A DNA stretch of 28,639 bases from Candidatus Parvarchaeota archaeon (GCA_023378805.1 JAMCSQ010000032.1:1-28639); one strand, 5' to 3'; positions 8,072 through 15,519 are shown, counted from the first letter of the stretch. Numbers and translations are program-made. Notes: a model not told the origin generated them from the sequence alone.

Positions 8072-8093
8072 TCTATTTATATAAATAAATATA
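8072..8093. promoter_or_regulatory. Overlapping divergent TATA elements of the aIF2-alpha operon and endA
   Basis: The 61-nt gap between the two divergent starts contains one AT block with TATTTATATAAATA at its centre, which reads as a TATA box on both strands. On the - strand it lies about 21-32 nt upstream of the aIF2-alpha ATG (8053). On the + strand ATAAATAAATATA lies about 22-34 nt upstream of the endA ATG (8115). Both spacings fit leaderless or short-leader transcription, so the two promoters probably overlap physically. Confidence 0.55.
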
Positions 8094-8114
8094 CTGCTAT
8101 CCCTTATAATATCT

Positions 8115-8648
8115 ATGAAAAAAACCAAAGAAAAAGAGACCATTTTTGCAGGCAGCAAAGTTATAGTAAGTGATCAAGCTTTAGCTTCCACTCTTTCTAA
8201 TAAAGGTAATTTCGGAGCTTTCGTAAACGGAAAACTAGAGTTATCTATCGAAGAAGCAGTTTATTTGAATGAAAGAAAAGAGCTTAAAATATACGGTAAG
8301 AATGGAAAGGAATTAAAATTTCATGAATTACTGGAAATGGCAAAAAAGAAACAAAAAAGGTTCTGGATAAGATATTTGGTTTTCACTGATCTTAGAAACA
8401 TGGGTTATTTGCCAAAGACAGCATTTAAATATGGTGGCGATTTTAGAGTTTATAACAAAGGTTCTATTCCAGGCAAAGAACATGCAGAATGGATACTTTA
8501 TTGCTCTGATGAGCATGAGAGCCTGACACTGCTGAATTTTTCAGCAATGAACAGAGTAGCTCACAGCGTAAGGAAAAGACTCCTTATGGGGGTAGTGGAC
8601 GATGAAGGTTCCGTTACCTACTATGAGGTTAATTGGGTGAGAATGTAA
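8115..8648 (+). CDS. endA: tRNA-splicing endonuclease, single-subunit (alpha4-like) type
   Basis: A 177-residue EndA. The N-terminal domain (about 10-75) is present, followed by the C-terminal nuclease domain KYGGDFRVYNKGSIPG ... HAEWIL ... AMNRVAHSVRKRLLMGVVDDEGSVTYYEV. The catalytic triad is Tyr113, His123 and Lys154. The spacings of 10 and 31 residues are the same as Y115/H125/K156 of the Methanocaldococcus jannaschii enzyme. Length and a single catalytic domain fit the homotetrameric type, not the fused epsilon2 type reported for ARMAN-2. It cuts bulge-helix-bulge introns from pre-tRNA; the three tRNA genes in this window have no intron. Confidence 0.95.
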   Translation: MKKTKEKETIFAGSKVIVSDQALASTLSNKGNFGAFVNGKLELSIEEAVYLNERKELKIYGKNGKELKFHELLEMAKKKQKRFWIRYLVFTDLRNMGYLPKTAFKYGGDFRVYNKGSIPGKEHAEWILYCSDEHESLTLLNFSAMNRVAHSVRKRLLMGVVDDEGSVTYYEVNWVRM

Positions 8649-8649
8649 T

Positions 8650-8766
8650 ATGGCAAATCTTTTAAGGAAAAAATTGGCTTTAAAAAGAAAAAGCGTAAGA
8701 AAAAGCAGAAAAGACGAAAATAAATTTGATGCCACACTTTATAAGATGATAAATCAAAAGGCTTAA
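8650..8766 (+). CDS. Small basic hypothetical protein
   Basis: A 38-codon ORF starts 1 nt after the endA stop and encodes MANLLRKKLALKRKSVRKSR followed by KDENKFDATLYKMINQKA. It is strongly basic in its first half, like small nucleic-acid-binding proteins, and has a proper ATG and TAA. It overlaps the end of the convergent 190-residue gene by 4 nt. I do not recognise a family. The tight spacing favours co-translation with endA, but a chance ORF cannot be excluded. Confidence 0.45.
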   Translation: MANLLRKKLALKRKSVRKSRKDENKFDATLYKMINQKA

Positions 8767-9335
8767 GCGATTTCTACCTTTATTCTTGATATAAGGTTCA
8801 ATCCTTCTATTTCTTTTGATTTTATAACCAGGAAAAGAAGCGTAGATCCTTTTTTCGCCTTTTCGTTGCTCCCTATTTTAAATCTTATTTCTTTAGTTTC
8901 ATCACTGTCTATTATTCTCTCTTCGGAAAATTCATTGAAATAAGAATCCTGTGTCTTATCATATATTATCGGAAGAAAGTTATCTCTATCTTCAAGTTTT
9001 ATTTCAAAAACAAGTGGGATATCAAAGTTGTTTTTTATTTTTATTGCTAAAATAAAACTTTCATCTTCCTTTAAATGTATATCCTTTGCATTCATCTCTA
9101 CTGTAAGTTTTGATGAAAGCTCGTCATTTATCCTTTCTATTATGTCCTTTATTTTTCTGGAATAGTCACTTTTTGTTAGGAGGTTGTTTAATGCGTGTAT
9201 TAAGTTGCCCGTTCTTTCATTTTTCATTAGGAGGTAGTTGTACACTCTCTCTTTGTCTTCCGGTTCAAGATATTTGGAAAGCGTTTCGCTTATAACTCTT
9301 TTTATGCTTTTGCTGTCATTTATTGTCAAGTCCAT
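8763..9335 (-). CDS. Hypothetical protein with helical N-terminus and beta-rich C-terminus
   Basis: A 190-residue soluble protein I do not recognise. Residues 1-75 look mainly helical and charged (ISETLSKYLEPEDKERVYNYLL, then KIKDIIERINDELSSKL). Residues 78-190 alternate hydrophobic and polar residues in a way typical of a beta-sandwich (ILAIKIKNNFDIPLVFEIKLEDR ... KEIRFKIGSNEKAKKGSTLLFLVIKSKEI), reminiscent of an immunoglobulin-like or archaeal CARDB-type fold. No signal peptide, transmembrane segment or catalytic motif is visible. It lies downstream of the aRF1 gene on the same strand, 40 nt away, so it may belong to that transcript. Confidence 0.8.
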   Translation of the reverse strand: MDLTINDSKSIKRVISETLSKYLEPEDKERVYNYLLMKNERTGNLIHALNNLLTKSDYSRKIKDIIERINDELSSKLTVEMNAKDIHLKEDESFILAIKIKNNFDIPLVFEIKLEDRDNFLPIIYDKTQDSYFNEFSEERIIDSDETKEIRFKIGSNEKAKKGSTLLFLVIKSKEIEGLNLISRIKVEIA

Positions 9336-9375
9336 AAGTTTTTCTGGAGCTAAACATATTTAATCCTTTTGTACG

Positions 9376-10458
9376 TCACTGCCTCGATGGTCGTTTAAGA
9401 AATGCGGCCACTCCTCCTAAGTTAAAAAGTTGCTGTCCGTCACTTGAATCCTTTGATATGAGTTCAACATCAACATTCTTTCCTTTGCCAAGGTAATAGA
9501 ACTCATTTCTTTTGTTTTCTTCTAGTCCTGTAGAAATTAAAAGAGTATCAACATTATCACTTTCAAGCTCCTTTCTTACTGTTTCTTCTCCATACGTTGA
9601 AAGATTGTCGTTTCTGGCTATGCTGCTAAGGAGTTTCTGGACATACTCTTTTTCTATAGTTATCCTCTCATTTGCAAGTATGTCCTTGCTTTTTTCAACT
9701 AATTCACGCAGCCCACTCTCATCTGTGTAACTTATGCTTCTTATCCCTTTTATAAGGTTTTTAAGATTTGTTATAAGGTAGCCGCTTTCAATGAAATTGT
9801 CCTTTGCAGGCCCTGGTCCACCTATTATTATACCCTTAAGTTCCTTGTTAAAGAACAAGCCCTTTGCAGTATCTGCTATTTCCTTGTAGAAATCTCTTAT
9901 TAACCCTTCTCTTTCCCTTGAGAAACGCATTGCGGACTGGCCACCTTTTGAGAATTTTCCCGGAACCAACGATTTAATGTGCTTGAGAACGTTTATTCTC
10001 GATCCTTCAAGTATACCAAATGTTGCTTCTCTTAAGTCAAGGACTATTAGGCCATATGCGTTTTCCTGATGATACATCTGCTTTAAAGGTTCTGTTATAA
10101 ACCTCTGGTCACAGCGGTAAAGTCTTATATCTGATTTAACAGGAGGAACAATTTCCCAGACTTTTATGTCAGGCTCGCCCTCTCTCTCAGAAATATTACC
10201 GCAGAATATTACTAGACCGTTTCCAGGAGTGCTTCTTATAAGTTTAAGTTCATTCATTATCTTTTCCAATGCGTCTATTACGTTTTTTCGATTATTTCTG
10301 TCTTTTATGTTTGTTGCAGTGCTTTTTTCATCTGCCAATTGTGAACGTATTAAATCTAAGTTGAAACCTCCCGGTACGTAAACAGTCACCAGTTCTGTGT
10401 GTCTTCCCTTTATTCCTTCTAGGTAGTTTATAAGGTTGAGTATTTCAAATTCATCCAT
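9376..10458 (-). CDS. prf1: Peptide chain release factor aRF1 with a NIKD decoding motif
   Basis: A 360-residue aRF1, counted from ATG 10458. A TTG at 10470 is in frame but would add only four residues and overlap the upstream gene. Domain 1 (about 1-130) recognises stop codons: the YxCxxxF motif is intact (YRCDQRF, 114-120), but the NIKS loop reads NIKD (50-53, within STATNIKD). The central domain has the GGQ peptidyl-hydrolysis motif (172-174, GKFSKGGQSAMRFSRERE). The C-terminal domain ends with LISKDSSDGQQLFNLGGVAAFLKR. It lies 5 nt after the AdoMet synthetase gene on the same strand. Genes in the window end with TAA, TGA and, at least twice, TAG. Confidence 0.95.
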   Translation of the reverse strand: MDEFEILNLINYLEGIKGRHTELVTVYVPGGFNLDLIRSQLADEKSTATNIKDRNNRKNVIDALEKIMNELKLIRSTPGNGLVIFCGNISEREGEPDIKVWEIVPPVKSDIRLYRCDQRFITEPLKQMYHQENAYGLIVLDLREATFGILEGSRINVLKHIKSLVPGKFSKGGQSAMRFSREREGLIRDFYKEIADTAKGLFFNKELKGIIIGGPGPAKDNFIESGYLITNLKNLIKGIRSISYTDESGLRELVEKSKDILANERITIEKEYVQKLLSSIARNDNLSTYGEETVRKELESDNVDTLLISTGLEENKRNEFYYLGKGKNVDVELISKDSSDGQQLFNLGGVAAFLKRPSRQ

Positions 10459-10463
10459 AAAAA

Positions 10464-11681
10464 TCAGCAAACGCTAAACTTCTCTTCTATTATCTTGTTT
10501 GTAATTTCATTTATACTTGACAGTTCTCCGTTTATAAAACTGGTTATTTCCCTTTTCTGGTTTTTGTCAATTTTTTCTTCCAGTATCAGGGAAAATGCCA
10601 AAGGTTTGCTTAAATCATTGCCTATTCTTCCAACCATCTTTATCTGGCCTTTTAATCCGAATTTATCATATATCTTTTTCGCAAGATCAAATGAAAAAAG
10701 ACTGTATATCTTTCCTATATGATTTACAGGGTTCTTACCAGCTGCAGCTTCCAATGTCATTGTTCTATTAGGAGTTATCAAGCCGTTTACACGGTTTCCC
10801 CTGCCAACAGCACCGTCATCTCCGCTTTCCGCGCTTAATCCTGTAACAGTAAGGTAACAACCGTTTATGCCCCTTCCTTTTTTATCCATACCGTTTACTG
10901 CAAGTTCTATCTTTCTTTTTTCATTTATGTTGTTTTCATTCTCTAGCCTTTCATTTAGCTGTTTAATGTATGAAAATGCTAATTCTGTTACTTCATTTTT
11001 CTTCTTGAAATAATCTTCTTCAGATGAAATAAAACGGTCTATCATTGCCATAGCTATTGTTATTTTTATTCGCTTTTTCAGCCTTACTCCCATTATCTTT
11101 ATGTCCTCACCTGAAAACTTAAATTTTGATTTGAATTCAGTTGAATTCAAATAGTTCTCTGTTTTCAATACCAAGCTTTCAAGTACACTATACGGGTAAT
11201 AACCAACTGCAAATGAGGTATCATTAGAACCGGGTTTTCCGTTCCTTCGAAAGGCATCTGTGAGATTAACGGAACCATTGTTTGTTTCAAACAGATATCT
11301 TAACTTCTCCGGGTCTAAAAATCTTATGTTGTGTTTTATCCATTCCTTTGCGGAGTTCTCAGCAATTTCTTTTAATGGGATAGACTCATTGTTTACAATA
11401 CCAGTTGCTCTTCCAGAAAAAAGGATTGTTATAGGCTTTATTATTTTTCCCCCCTTGAATGCAGGTTGGGTTTCACCGCCTATTACTTCTAATTTATCAA
11501 CGTTATGGTGCAATATCTTGTCAAAGTGCTCAATGTAGTACTTAGAAAGGTTCACTGAGAACTTCTCCGCTATTGAATCAGCTAAGTAATCCGGATGGCC
11601 AAGCCCTTTTCTTTCTACTATTTCTATAGCCTGTTTTTCAATGTTTTTTGCAGTATTCTTTTCTATAGCTATGAAATTCAT
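10464..11681 (-). CDS. mat: S-adenosylmethionine synthetase, archaeal type
   Basis: A 405-residue archaeal-type methionine adenosyltransferase, which makes AdoMet from methionine and ATP. Characteristic segments are VERKGLGHPDYLADSIAE (about 22-39, GHPD active-site motif), HHNVDKLEVIGGETQPAFKGG, NDTSFAVGYYPYS, and SGDDGAVGRGNRVNGLITP with TMTLEAAAGKNPVNHIGKIY. The archaeal enzyme is very divergent from the bacterial MetK, which supports the domain assignment. The product feeds the many methyl transfers expected here, including the fibrillarin reaction guided by the C/D sRNA. It probably heads a transcript with aRF1. Confidence 0.96.
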   Translation of the reverse strand: MNFIAIEKNTAKNIEKQAIEIVERKGLGHPDYLADSIAEKFSVNLSKYYIEHFDKILHHNVDKLEVIGGETQPAFKGGKIIKPITILFSGRATGIVNNESIPLKEIAENSAKEWIKHNIRFLDPEKLRYLFETNNGSVNLTDAFRRNGKPGSNDTSFAVGYYPYSVLESLVLKTENYLNSTEFKSKFKFSGEDIKIMGVRLKKRIKITIAMAMIDRFISSEEDYFKKKNEVTELAFSYIKQLNERLENENNINEKRKIELAVNGMDKKGRGINGCYLTVTGLSAESGDDGAVGRGNRVNGLITPNRTMTLEAAAGKNPVNHIGKIYSLFSFDLAKKIYDKFGLKGQIKMVGRIGNDLSKPLAFSLILEEKIDKNQKREITSFINGELSSINEITNKIIEEKFSVC

Positions 11682-11703
11682 TTCAATATTAATTTTTCAG
11701 TTG

Positions 11704-11713
11704 ATTTAAACTT
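11704..11713 (-). promoter_or_regulatory. Probable TATA promoter of the AdoMet synthetase gene
   Basis: On the - strand this reads AAGTTTAAAT, 23-32 nt before the ATG at 11681. It shares the AAGTTTA core with the promoters proposed for the EMC3-like and IMPDH-family genes. The spacing implies a very short or absent 5' leader. Confidence 0.5.
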
Positions 11714-11793
11714 ATTTTTATTGATTTTTATTTCAAAAAGTGTAAAAGAGTTAGGCTGGTGGTATTTTATAATTCAGTAGACTATACATACTT

Positions 11794-11800
11794 AAAAAAA
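11794..11800 (-). terminator. Oligo-T terminator of tRNA-Ile
   Basis: A run of seven T on the - strand starts 6 nt past the 3' end of tRNA-Ile, with a CTTTC in between. Archaeal RNA polymerase terminates at such T tracts without needing a hairpin. Confidence 0.5.
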
Positions 11801-11805
11801 GAAAG

Positions 11806-11879
11806 TGGTCTGGGGGAGATTTGGACTCCCGACCTTTCGATTATCAGTCGAACGCTCCACCGGGCTAAGCTACCAGACC
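11806..11879 (-). tRNA. trnI-GAT: tRNA-Ile(GAT)
   Basis: A complete 74-nt cloverleaf. The acceptor stem GGTCTGG pairs with CCAGACC, the D stem is GCTT/GAGC, and the anticodon stem TTCGA/TCGAA encloses the loop CTGATAA with anticodon GAT. The T stem is GGGAG/CTCCC and the discriminator is A. No intron and no encoded CCA are present. The T loop is TCCAAAT, so position 55 is C instead of the nearly universal U that becomes pseudouridine. Confidence 0.93.
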
Positions 11880-11914
11880 CTAAACTATAATTTATTACTT
11901 TATTATTTATATGT

Positions 11915-12505
11915 TTAAGACTGCTTTGCAAATGATAATTTTATGATTTTATTTATTATCTCTTTGTTTTTCTTGTAGCCTTTGAACTTGTAGCTTTCTG
12001 CTTCTTTAATAGAAAGGCTGTGTTTTCCTATTGATATCTTTTGTATAGCATTTAGCTTGTCGTAGCAGAACTCATATATTACAAAAATGCCCTTTTTATT
12101 TAGTCTATTTAAAATATATCTAATACTTCTCTCTTTTTCTTTCCAGTGATGAAAAGATATAGTTGTAACTATAACATCAAATTTTTCATTAAATGGAATA
12201 TTACGGCTGCTTCCAAGTTCATATCTTACATTTTTTATTCTATTCCTTGTAAATTTCTTTTCAGCTATTCTTTTCATCGAATAGGAAGGATCAACGCAGT
12301 ATAACTCTATATTTTTCAGTTTACTTATAAGTATAGCAAGATCCCCGGGCCCCGCTCCTACATCAAGAATCCTTTTTGGTCGGTATTTTTTTATATCACT
12401 TGCTATAAAAGAGTAGAAACTCTTCATTGCTTTTGAAGAGCCAATAGAATAAATCTTCGAGGAAATAAAACCGAATCTCTCTTCTCCTTTTTCGTAGTAA
12501 TCCAT
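11915..12505 (-). CDS. Class I SAM-dependent methyltransferase
   Basis: A 196-residue Rossmann-fold methyltransferase. Motif I is ILDVGAGPGDLAIL (about 46-59), the acidic end of strand beta2 is ELYCVDPSYSMKRIAEKKF, and the post-motif region VIVTTISFHHWKEKERSIRYILNRL (about 110-134) resembles the small-molecule methyltransferases of the UbiE/Methyltransf_11 type. The C-terminal FVIYEFCYDKLN and the helix-rich tail complete the fold. The substrate cannot be read from the sequence. It lies alone between two tRNA genes on the same strand and could be co-transcribed with tRNA-Ala. Confidence 0.85.
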   Translation of the reverse strand: MDYYEKGEERFGFISSKIYSIGSSKAMKSFYSFIASDIKKYRPKRILDVGAGPGDLAILISKLKNIELYCVDPSYSMKRIAEKKFTRNRIKNVRYELGSSRNIPFNEKFDVIVTTISFHHWKEKERSIRYILNRLNKKGIFVIYEFCYDKLNAIQKISIGKHSLSIKEAESYKFKGYKKNKEIINKIIKLSFAKQS

Positions 12506-12554
12506 TTACTCTATAGACAGCTGGGCTTTAAAGTTTTTAGCCTTGAAATAAAAG

Positions 12555-12627
12555 TGGACCGAATGGGATTTGAACCCACAGTCTCTCCCGTGCAAGGGGA
12601 GCGCGTTGCCAATTGCGCCATCGGCCC
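12555..12627 (-). tRNA. trnA-TGC: tRNA-Ala(TGC)
   Basis: A complete 73-nt tRNA. The acceptor GGGCCGA pairs with TCGGTCC and includes the G3:U70 wobble pair that is the identity element for alanyl-tRNA synthetase. The anticodon stem CTCCC/GGGAG holds the loop CTTGCAC with anticodon TGC. The T arm has the standard loop TTCAAAT. The discriminator is A, there is no intron, and CCA is not encoded. Confidence 0.95.
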
Positions 12628-12700
12628 ATAAGTGATATTTAATAAGAGTCTAAAATAAAAGCTTTGCATCCTTAGGGTAATTGAAATCCTAAGATATTAA

Positions 12701-12711
12701 AAGTTTATAAC
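12701..12711 (+). promoter_or_regulatory. Probable BRE/TATA promoter of the IMPDH-family gene
   Basis: AAGTTTATAAC lies 27-37 nt upstream of the ATG at 12738, the expected distance for transcription starting at or a few bases before the start codon. It has the AAGTTTA core seen at the other proposed promoters. Confidence 0.5.
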
Positions 12712-12737
12712 TTAATACTTTCTTTATAATTTTTGGT

Positions 12738-14126
12738 ATGAGGATTATTAAAGATAAATTCACATTTGACGATGTGCTGCTCGTTCCAAAGGTTTCTTCT
12801 GTAAATTCAAGGTGGCAGGTCAACACTTCTACCAGTATCTCTGATAAAATAAAACTTAGTATCCCATTAATAAGTTCAAACATGGATACGGTTACAGAGC
12901 ATATAATGGCAATAGCTATGGCCAAGATAGGGGGAGTGGGCATAATACATCGTTTTAACTCCATAGAAAATGAAGTTCTTGAGGTAACAAGAGTAAAGAG
13001 GGAGCAGAATATAGTTATAGAGAAGCCTTATGTTGTGAATAAGGATTTTGCAATAGGAAAGGTGAGGGAGCTCGTGACTGAAAAAAAGGTTACCAGCTTT
13101 CCTGTTGTAGAAAAAGGAAAACTTGTTGGAATAATAACAAGAAGGGATTTTGAGTTCGAGGAAGACCTGAACAAGAAGGTAAGCGAGCTTATGACAAAAG
13201 ACGTTATAACCTCACACAGGGGAATCTCATTGGATGACGCAAAGAAATTAATGTATAAAAACAAGATAGAAAAGCTGCCTTTAGTAGACAAAGACGGCAA
13301 TCTAACTGGAATGATAACCTCAAAGGATGTAAAGCTTTTGGATGGTTATTCCAAGGCATCAAAAGATAAGAACGGCCGATTAATTGTTGGAGGATCTATA
13401 GGGATAGGGAGCGATTATTTGGAAAGGGCAAAGGCGTTGGTCGAAGCCGATGCAGACTTTATAGTAGTTGACGTTGCAAATGGGTACTTACAGAAAACTG
13501 CAGAAGTAGTTAAAGAAGTTAAGAAACTCGGTGTAAGCATAGTTGCAGGAAACGTTGCAACTAAAGAGGGCATTTTGAATCTTAAAAAAGCAGGAGCTGA
13601 CTGCGTAAAGGTTGGCATAGGCCCGGGGGGAGCATGCCTTACGAGGCCTGTAGCCGGTGTTGGTTATCCCCAATTAAGTGCGATACTCGAATGCGCAAAG
13701 AATGGCGTTAACATAATGGCAGATGGGGGGATTAGCAAGTCAGGAGATTTTGCGAAGGCAATTGCTGCAGGCGCAGACGCCGTAATGATAGGAGGATTGT
13801 TTGCTGGAACAGATGAAAGTCCAGGAGTTGTAATAACAAAAGAGAATGCAAATTACAAGTTTTACAGAGGTATGGCTTCAATAAACGCTTTTTCGGATAA
13901 GGCATTAAAAACAGAGGAGGCAGCCGACTTGGAAGGGTACACCCCGGAAGGAACTGAGGCTCTTATACCCTACAAAGGCAGTGTTCTAAAGATAGTAAAC
14001 AATCTTATTGGAGGTTTAAGATCCTCAATGACTTATCTTAATTCTAAAAACCTGATTGAATTTAGAAAAAATGCAGAATTTGTGCTTTTGACAGATGCAG
14101 GTAAAAGGGAAAGCAAATACAAATGA
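12738..14126 (+). CDS. IMP dehydrogenase/GMP reductase family protein with two CBS domains
   Basis: A 462-residue TIM-barrel protein. The N-terminal barrel part has FTFDDVLLVPK and SSNMDTVTEHIMAIAMAKIGGVGIIHR. Two CBS domains are inserted at about 95-205 (LVGIITRRDF and LTGMITSKDV mark their ends). The barrel resumes with DVANGY (245-250), GNVATKEG, KVGIGPGGACLTR with catalytic Cys300 and Thr302, IMADGGISKSGDFAKAIAAGADAVM and YRGMAS. The domain layout is that of IMP dehydrogenase. However, the mobile flap (about 384-408) lacks the Arg-Tyr pair that IMPDH uses to activate water, and DVANGY is the GMP reductase form. It may therefore be a CBS-containing GMP reductase. It lies in purine interconversion either way. 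Confidence 0.85.
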   Translation: MRIIKDKFTFDDVLLVPKVSSVNSRWQVNTSTSISDKIKLSIPLISSNMDTVTEHIMAIAMAKIGGVGIIHRFNSIENEVLEVTRVKREQNIVIEKPYVVNKDFAIGKVRELVTEKKVTSFPVVEKGKLVGIITRRDFEFEEDLNKKVSELMTKDVITSHRGISLDDAKKLMYKNKIEKLPLVDKDGNLTGMITSKDVKLLDGYSKASKDKNGRLIVGGSIGIGSDYLERAKALVEADADFIVVDVANGYLQKTAEVVKEVKKLGVSIVAGNVATKEGILNLKKAGADCVKVGIGPGGACLTRPVAGVGYPQLSAILECAKNGVNIMADGGISKSGDFAKAIAAGADAVMIGGLFAGTDESPGVVITKENANYKFYRGMASINAFSDKALKTEEAADLEGYTPEGTEALIPYKGSVLKIVNNLIGGLRSSMTYLNSKNLIEFRKNAEFVLLTDAGKRESKYK

Positions 14127-14134
14127 TTTAAATA
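14127..14134 (+). promoter_or_regulatory. Possible TATA box of the permease gene
   Basis: TTTAAATA starts directly after the stop codon of the preceding gene and lies 22-29 nt upstream of the permease ATG at 14156. This suggests its own promoter rather than simple read-through. Confidence 0.4.
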
Positions 14135-14155
14135 GCATATAACTATTATTATAAT

Positions 14156-15508
14156 ATGCAGAAAAAAACAAAAAGGAAGGCAAAGGTCATCAGAAGCAAA
14201 GCCATAACTAAGGCCCTTAAAAAGAAAGAGAAAGTTCATTCCTTTTTCGAGCTGTATTTACATGGTCTTGCTGGAGTAATAGGTTTGGGGATATTAGTTA
14301 TTCCACTTTTCGTTGCTTTGGTTTATGGGGGGGCGTTCTCAATATATCTTGTTATTGGTGCAGGGTTCCTTGCTCTTTTGATTGCAATGCTGATATATGA
14401 TATAAGCATAACACATAATCACGATCCTTATAATTTTCTTAAGAATACAGTTACAAAAGAATATTCATTTATATTTGCATTTCTTCTTCTAGTTTCATTT
14501 ATAATAACCATAACCGCCGCAGGTATAGCTTCTGTTGGCGAGCTTTCTCTTTTCTTTGGATTGAGTCCTTTCACTTCAATAGCAGTTGTTGACATCATTT
14601 TCGTTATAATGTGGATATTGATGTTCTATAATAAAGCAAGAAGGACTTTAAATTTTGCGGGAGCATTAAAAATATTCTTTATTCTGCTACTTATAGTACT
14701 TGGAGTAATATCTTTTTTATCAAGTAAGACGGCCGCTCCTGCAGGAGTACAAATTTCTTATGTTCTGCCAGTTTCAGCGCCTTTGTTTCTATTTGGTTTG
14801 CTTATACTGCTGTGGATGTACGGGGGGTTTGAAGGAGCGTCAATTGTTTACAAAGGCGAAAAGAGAAATGACGTTGCAAAGGCTCTATTAGCTATAATAA
14901 TAACTGCAATAATACTTTTTGGGCTGGTGCAGACTTTTGTGTACTCAGCGGAAAACTCAGCAGCAGTTGGTAAATTAATCTATCCAATATTGTCAAGCGT
15001 TCCTACTGCCAACATATTCACTGCAAATATACTATCAGCACCGTTTGGCATGGGTATTGAATACATTATGGTGGCTTTGTCAATAATAGTAATATTATTA
15101 ACAGCATTCGCGTTAATTAACGCTTCAAATAGAACATTGGACAATATATCCAGAGATGGGTTGATGCCTTCTTTTCTTCAGAGAGATGAAAACCTTAAAC
15201 TACTCATAACCGCAGCCGTTCCAATAGTTTTAATAACTATATTTGCACCGGTAATAGTTAATTCTGGAGTTTTCAGTTATCTGTCACTGATAATAATAAG
15301 CGCACTTGCATTTGCAGCAGCATTTGTTTTCTTTGCATTTGGGTATGGTTATGTTTATTCAAAGAAGAAAAATTATTCGCGGGCTTTGTTCGGTTTCTTT
15401 GTTTTTGCAGTTCTTTTGGCAATGATTGCCTTTTCTCCGTTTCCTTTCTTGATAGGATTAATAATAATACTTATAGTGGCATTTATAGGCTATGCTTTGG
15501 TAAAATAA
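14156..15508 (+). CDS. APC-superfamily amino acid permease
   Basis: A 450-residue integral membrane protein with about 11-12 hydrophobic segments after a very basic cytoplasmic N-terminus (1-32). The first segment carries GLAGVIGLGILVIPLF, the broken-helix GxIGxGIxxxP motif by which APC transporters bind the substrate alpha-amino/carboxyl group. LLWMYGGFEGASIVYKGEKRNDVAKALL (about 219-246) is the conserved TM6/loop region, and NASNRTLDNISRDGLMPSFL (about 322-341) the TM8-9 loop. It probably imports an amino acid or related compound by proton or sodium coupling. The substrate is not predictable. Confidence 0.85.
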   Translation: MQKKTKRKAKVIRSKAITKALKKKEKVHSFFELYLHGLAGVIGLGILVIPLFVALVYGGAFSIYLVIGAGFLALLIAMLIYDISITHNHDPYNFLKNTVTKEYSFIFAFLLLVSFIITITAAGIASVGELSLFFGLSPFTSIAVVDIIFVIMWILMFYNKARRTLNFAGALKIFFILLLIVLGVISFLSSKTAAPAGVQISYVLPVSAPLFLFGLLILLWMYGGFEGASIVYKGEKRNDVAKALLAIIITAIILFGLVQTFVYSAENSAAVGKLIYPILSSVPTANIFTANILSAPFGMGIEYIMVALSIIVILLTAFALINASNRTLDNISRDGLMPSFLQRDENLKLLITAAVPIVLITIFAPVIVNSGVFSYLSLIIISALAFAAAFVFFAFGYGYVYSKKKNYSRALFGFFVFAVLLAMIAFSPFPFLIGLIIILIVAFIGYALVK

Positions 15509-15510
15509 AG

Positions 15511-15519
15511 TTTTTATAG
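15511..15519 (+). promoter_or_regulatory. Possible TATA box of the 181-residue exported protein
   Basis: TTTTTATAG follows the permease stop codon by 2 nt and lies 29-37 nt before the ATG at 15548, a distance compatible with a short-leader transcript that could continue into the C/D sRNA. Confidence 0.4.

Noticed and set aside
9376..10458. Stop-codon reassignment suggested by the NIKD motif
   Set aside because: Clear genes end with TAA and TGA, and the Nre gene and the second surface gene end with TAG at sensible positions, so all three codons appear to terminate.
11595..11780. 61-codon + strand ORF at the 5' end of the AdoMet synthetase gene
   Set aside because: It is largely antisense to a certain gene, is composed of Phe/Leu/Ile-rich AT sequence and covers the promoter of that gene.
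12671..12696. CTTAGG/CCTAAG hairpin between tRNA-Ala and the IMPDH-family gene
   Set aside because: It has a six-base stem with an 11-nt loop and no T tract, and lies upstream of both genes. It is too weak to call a riboswitch or terminator.
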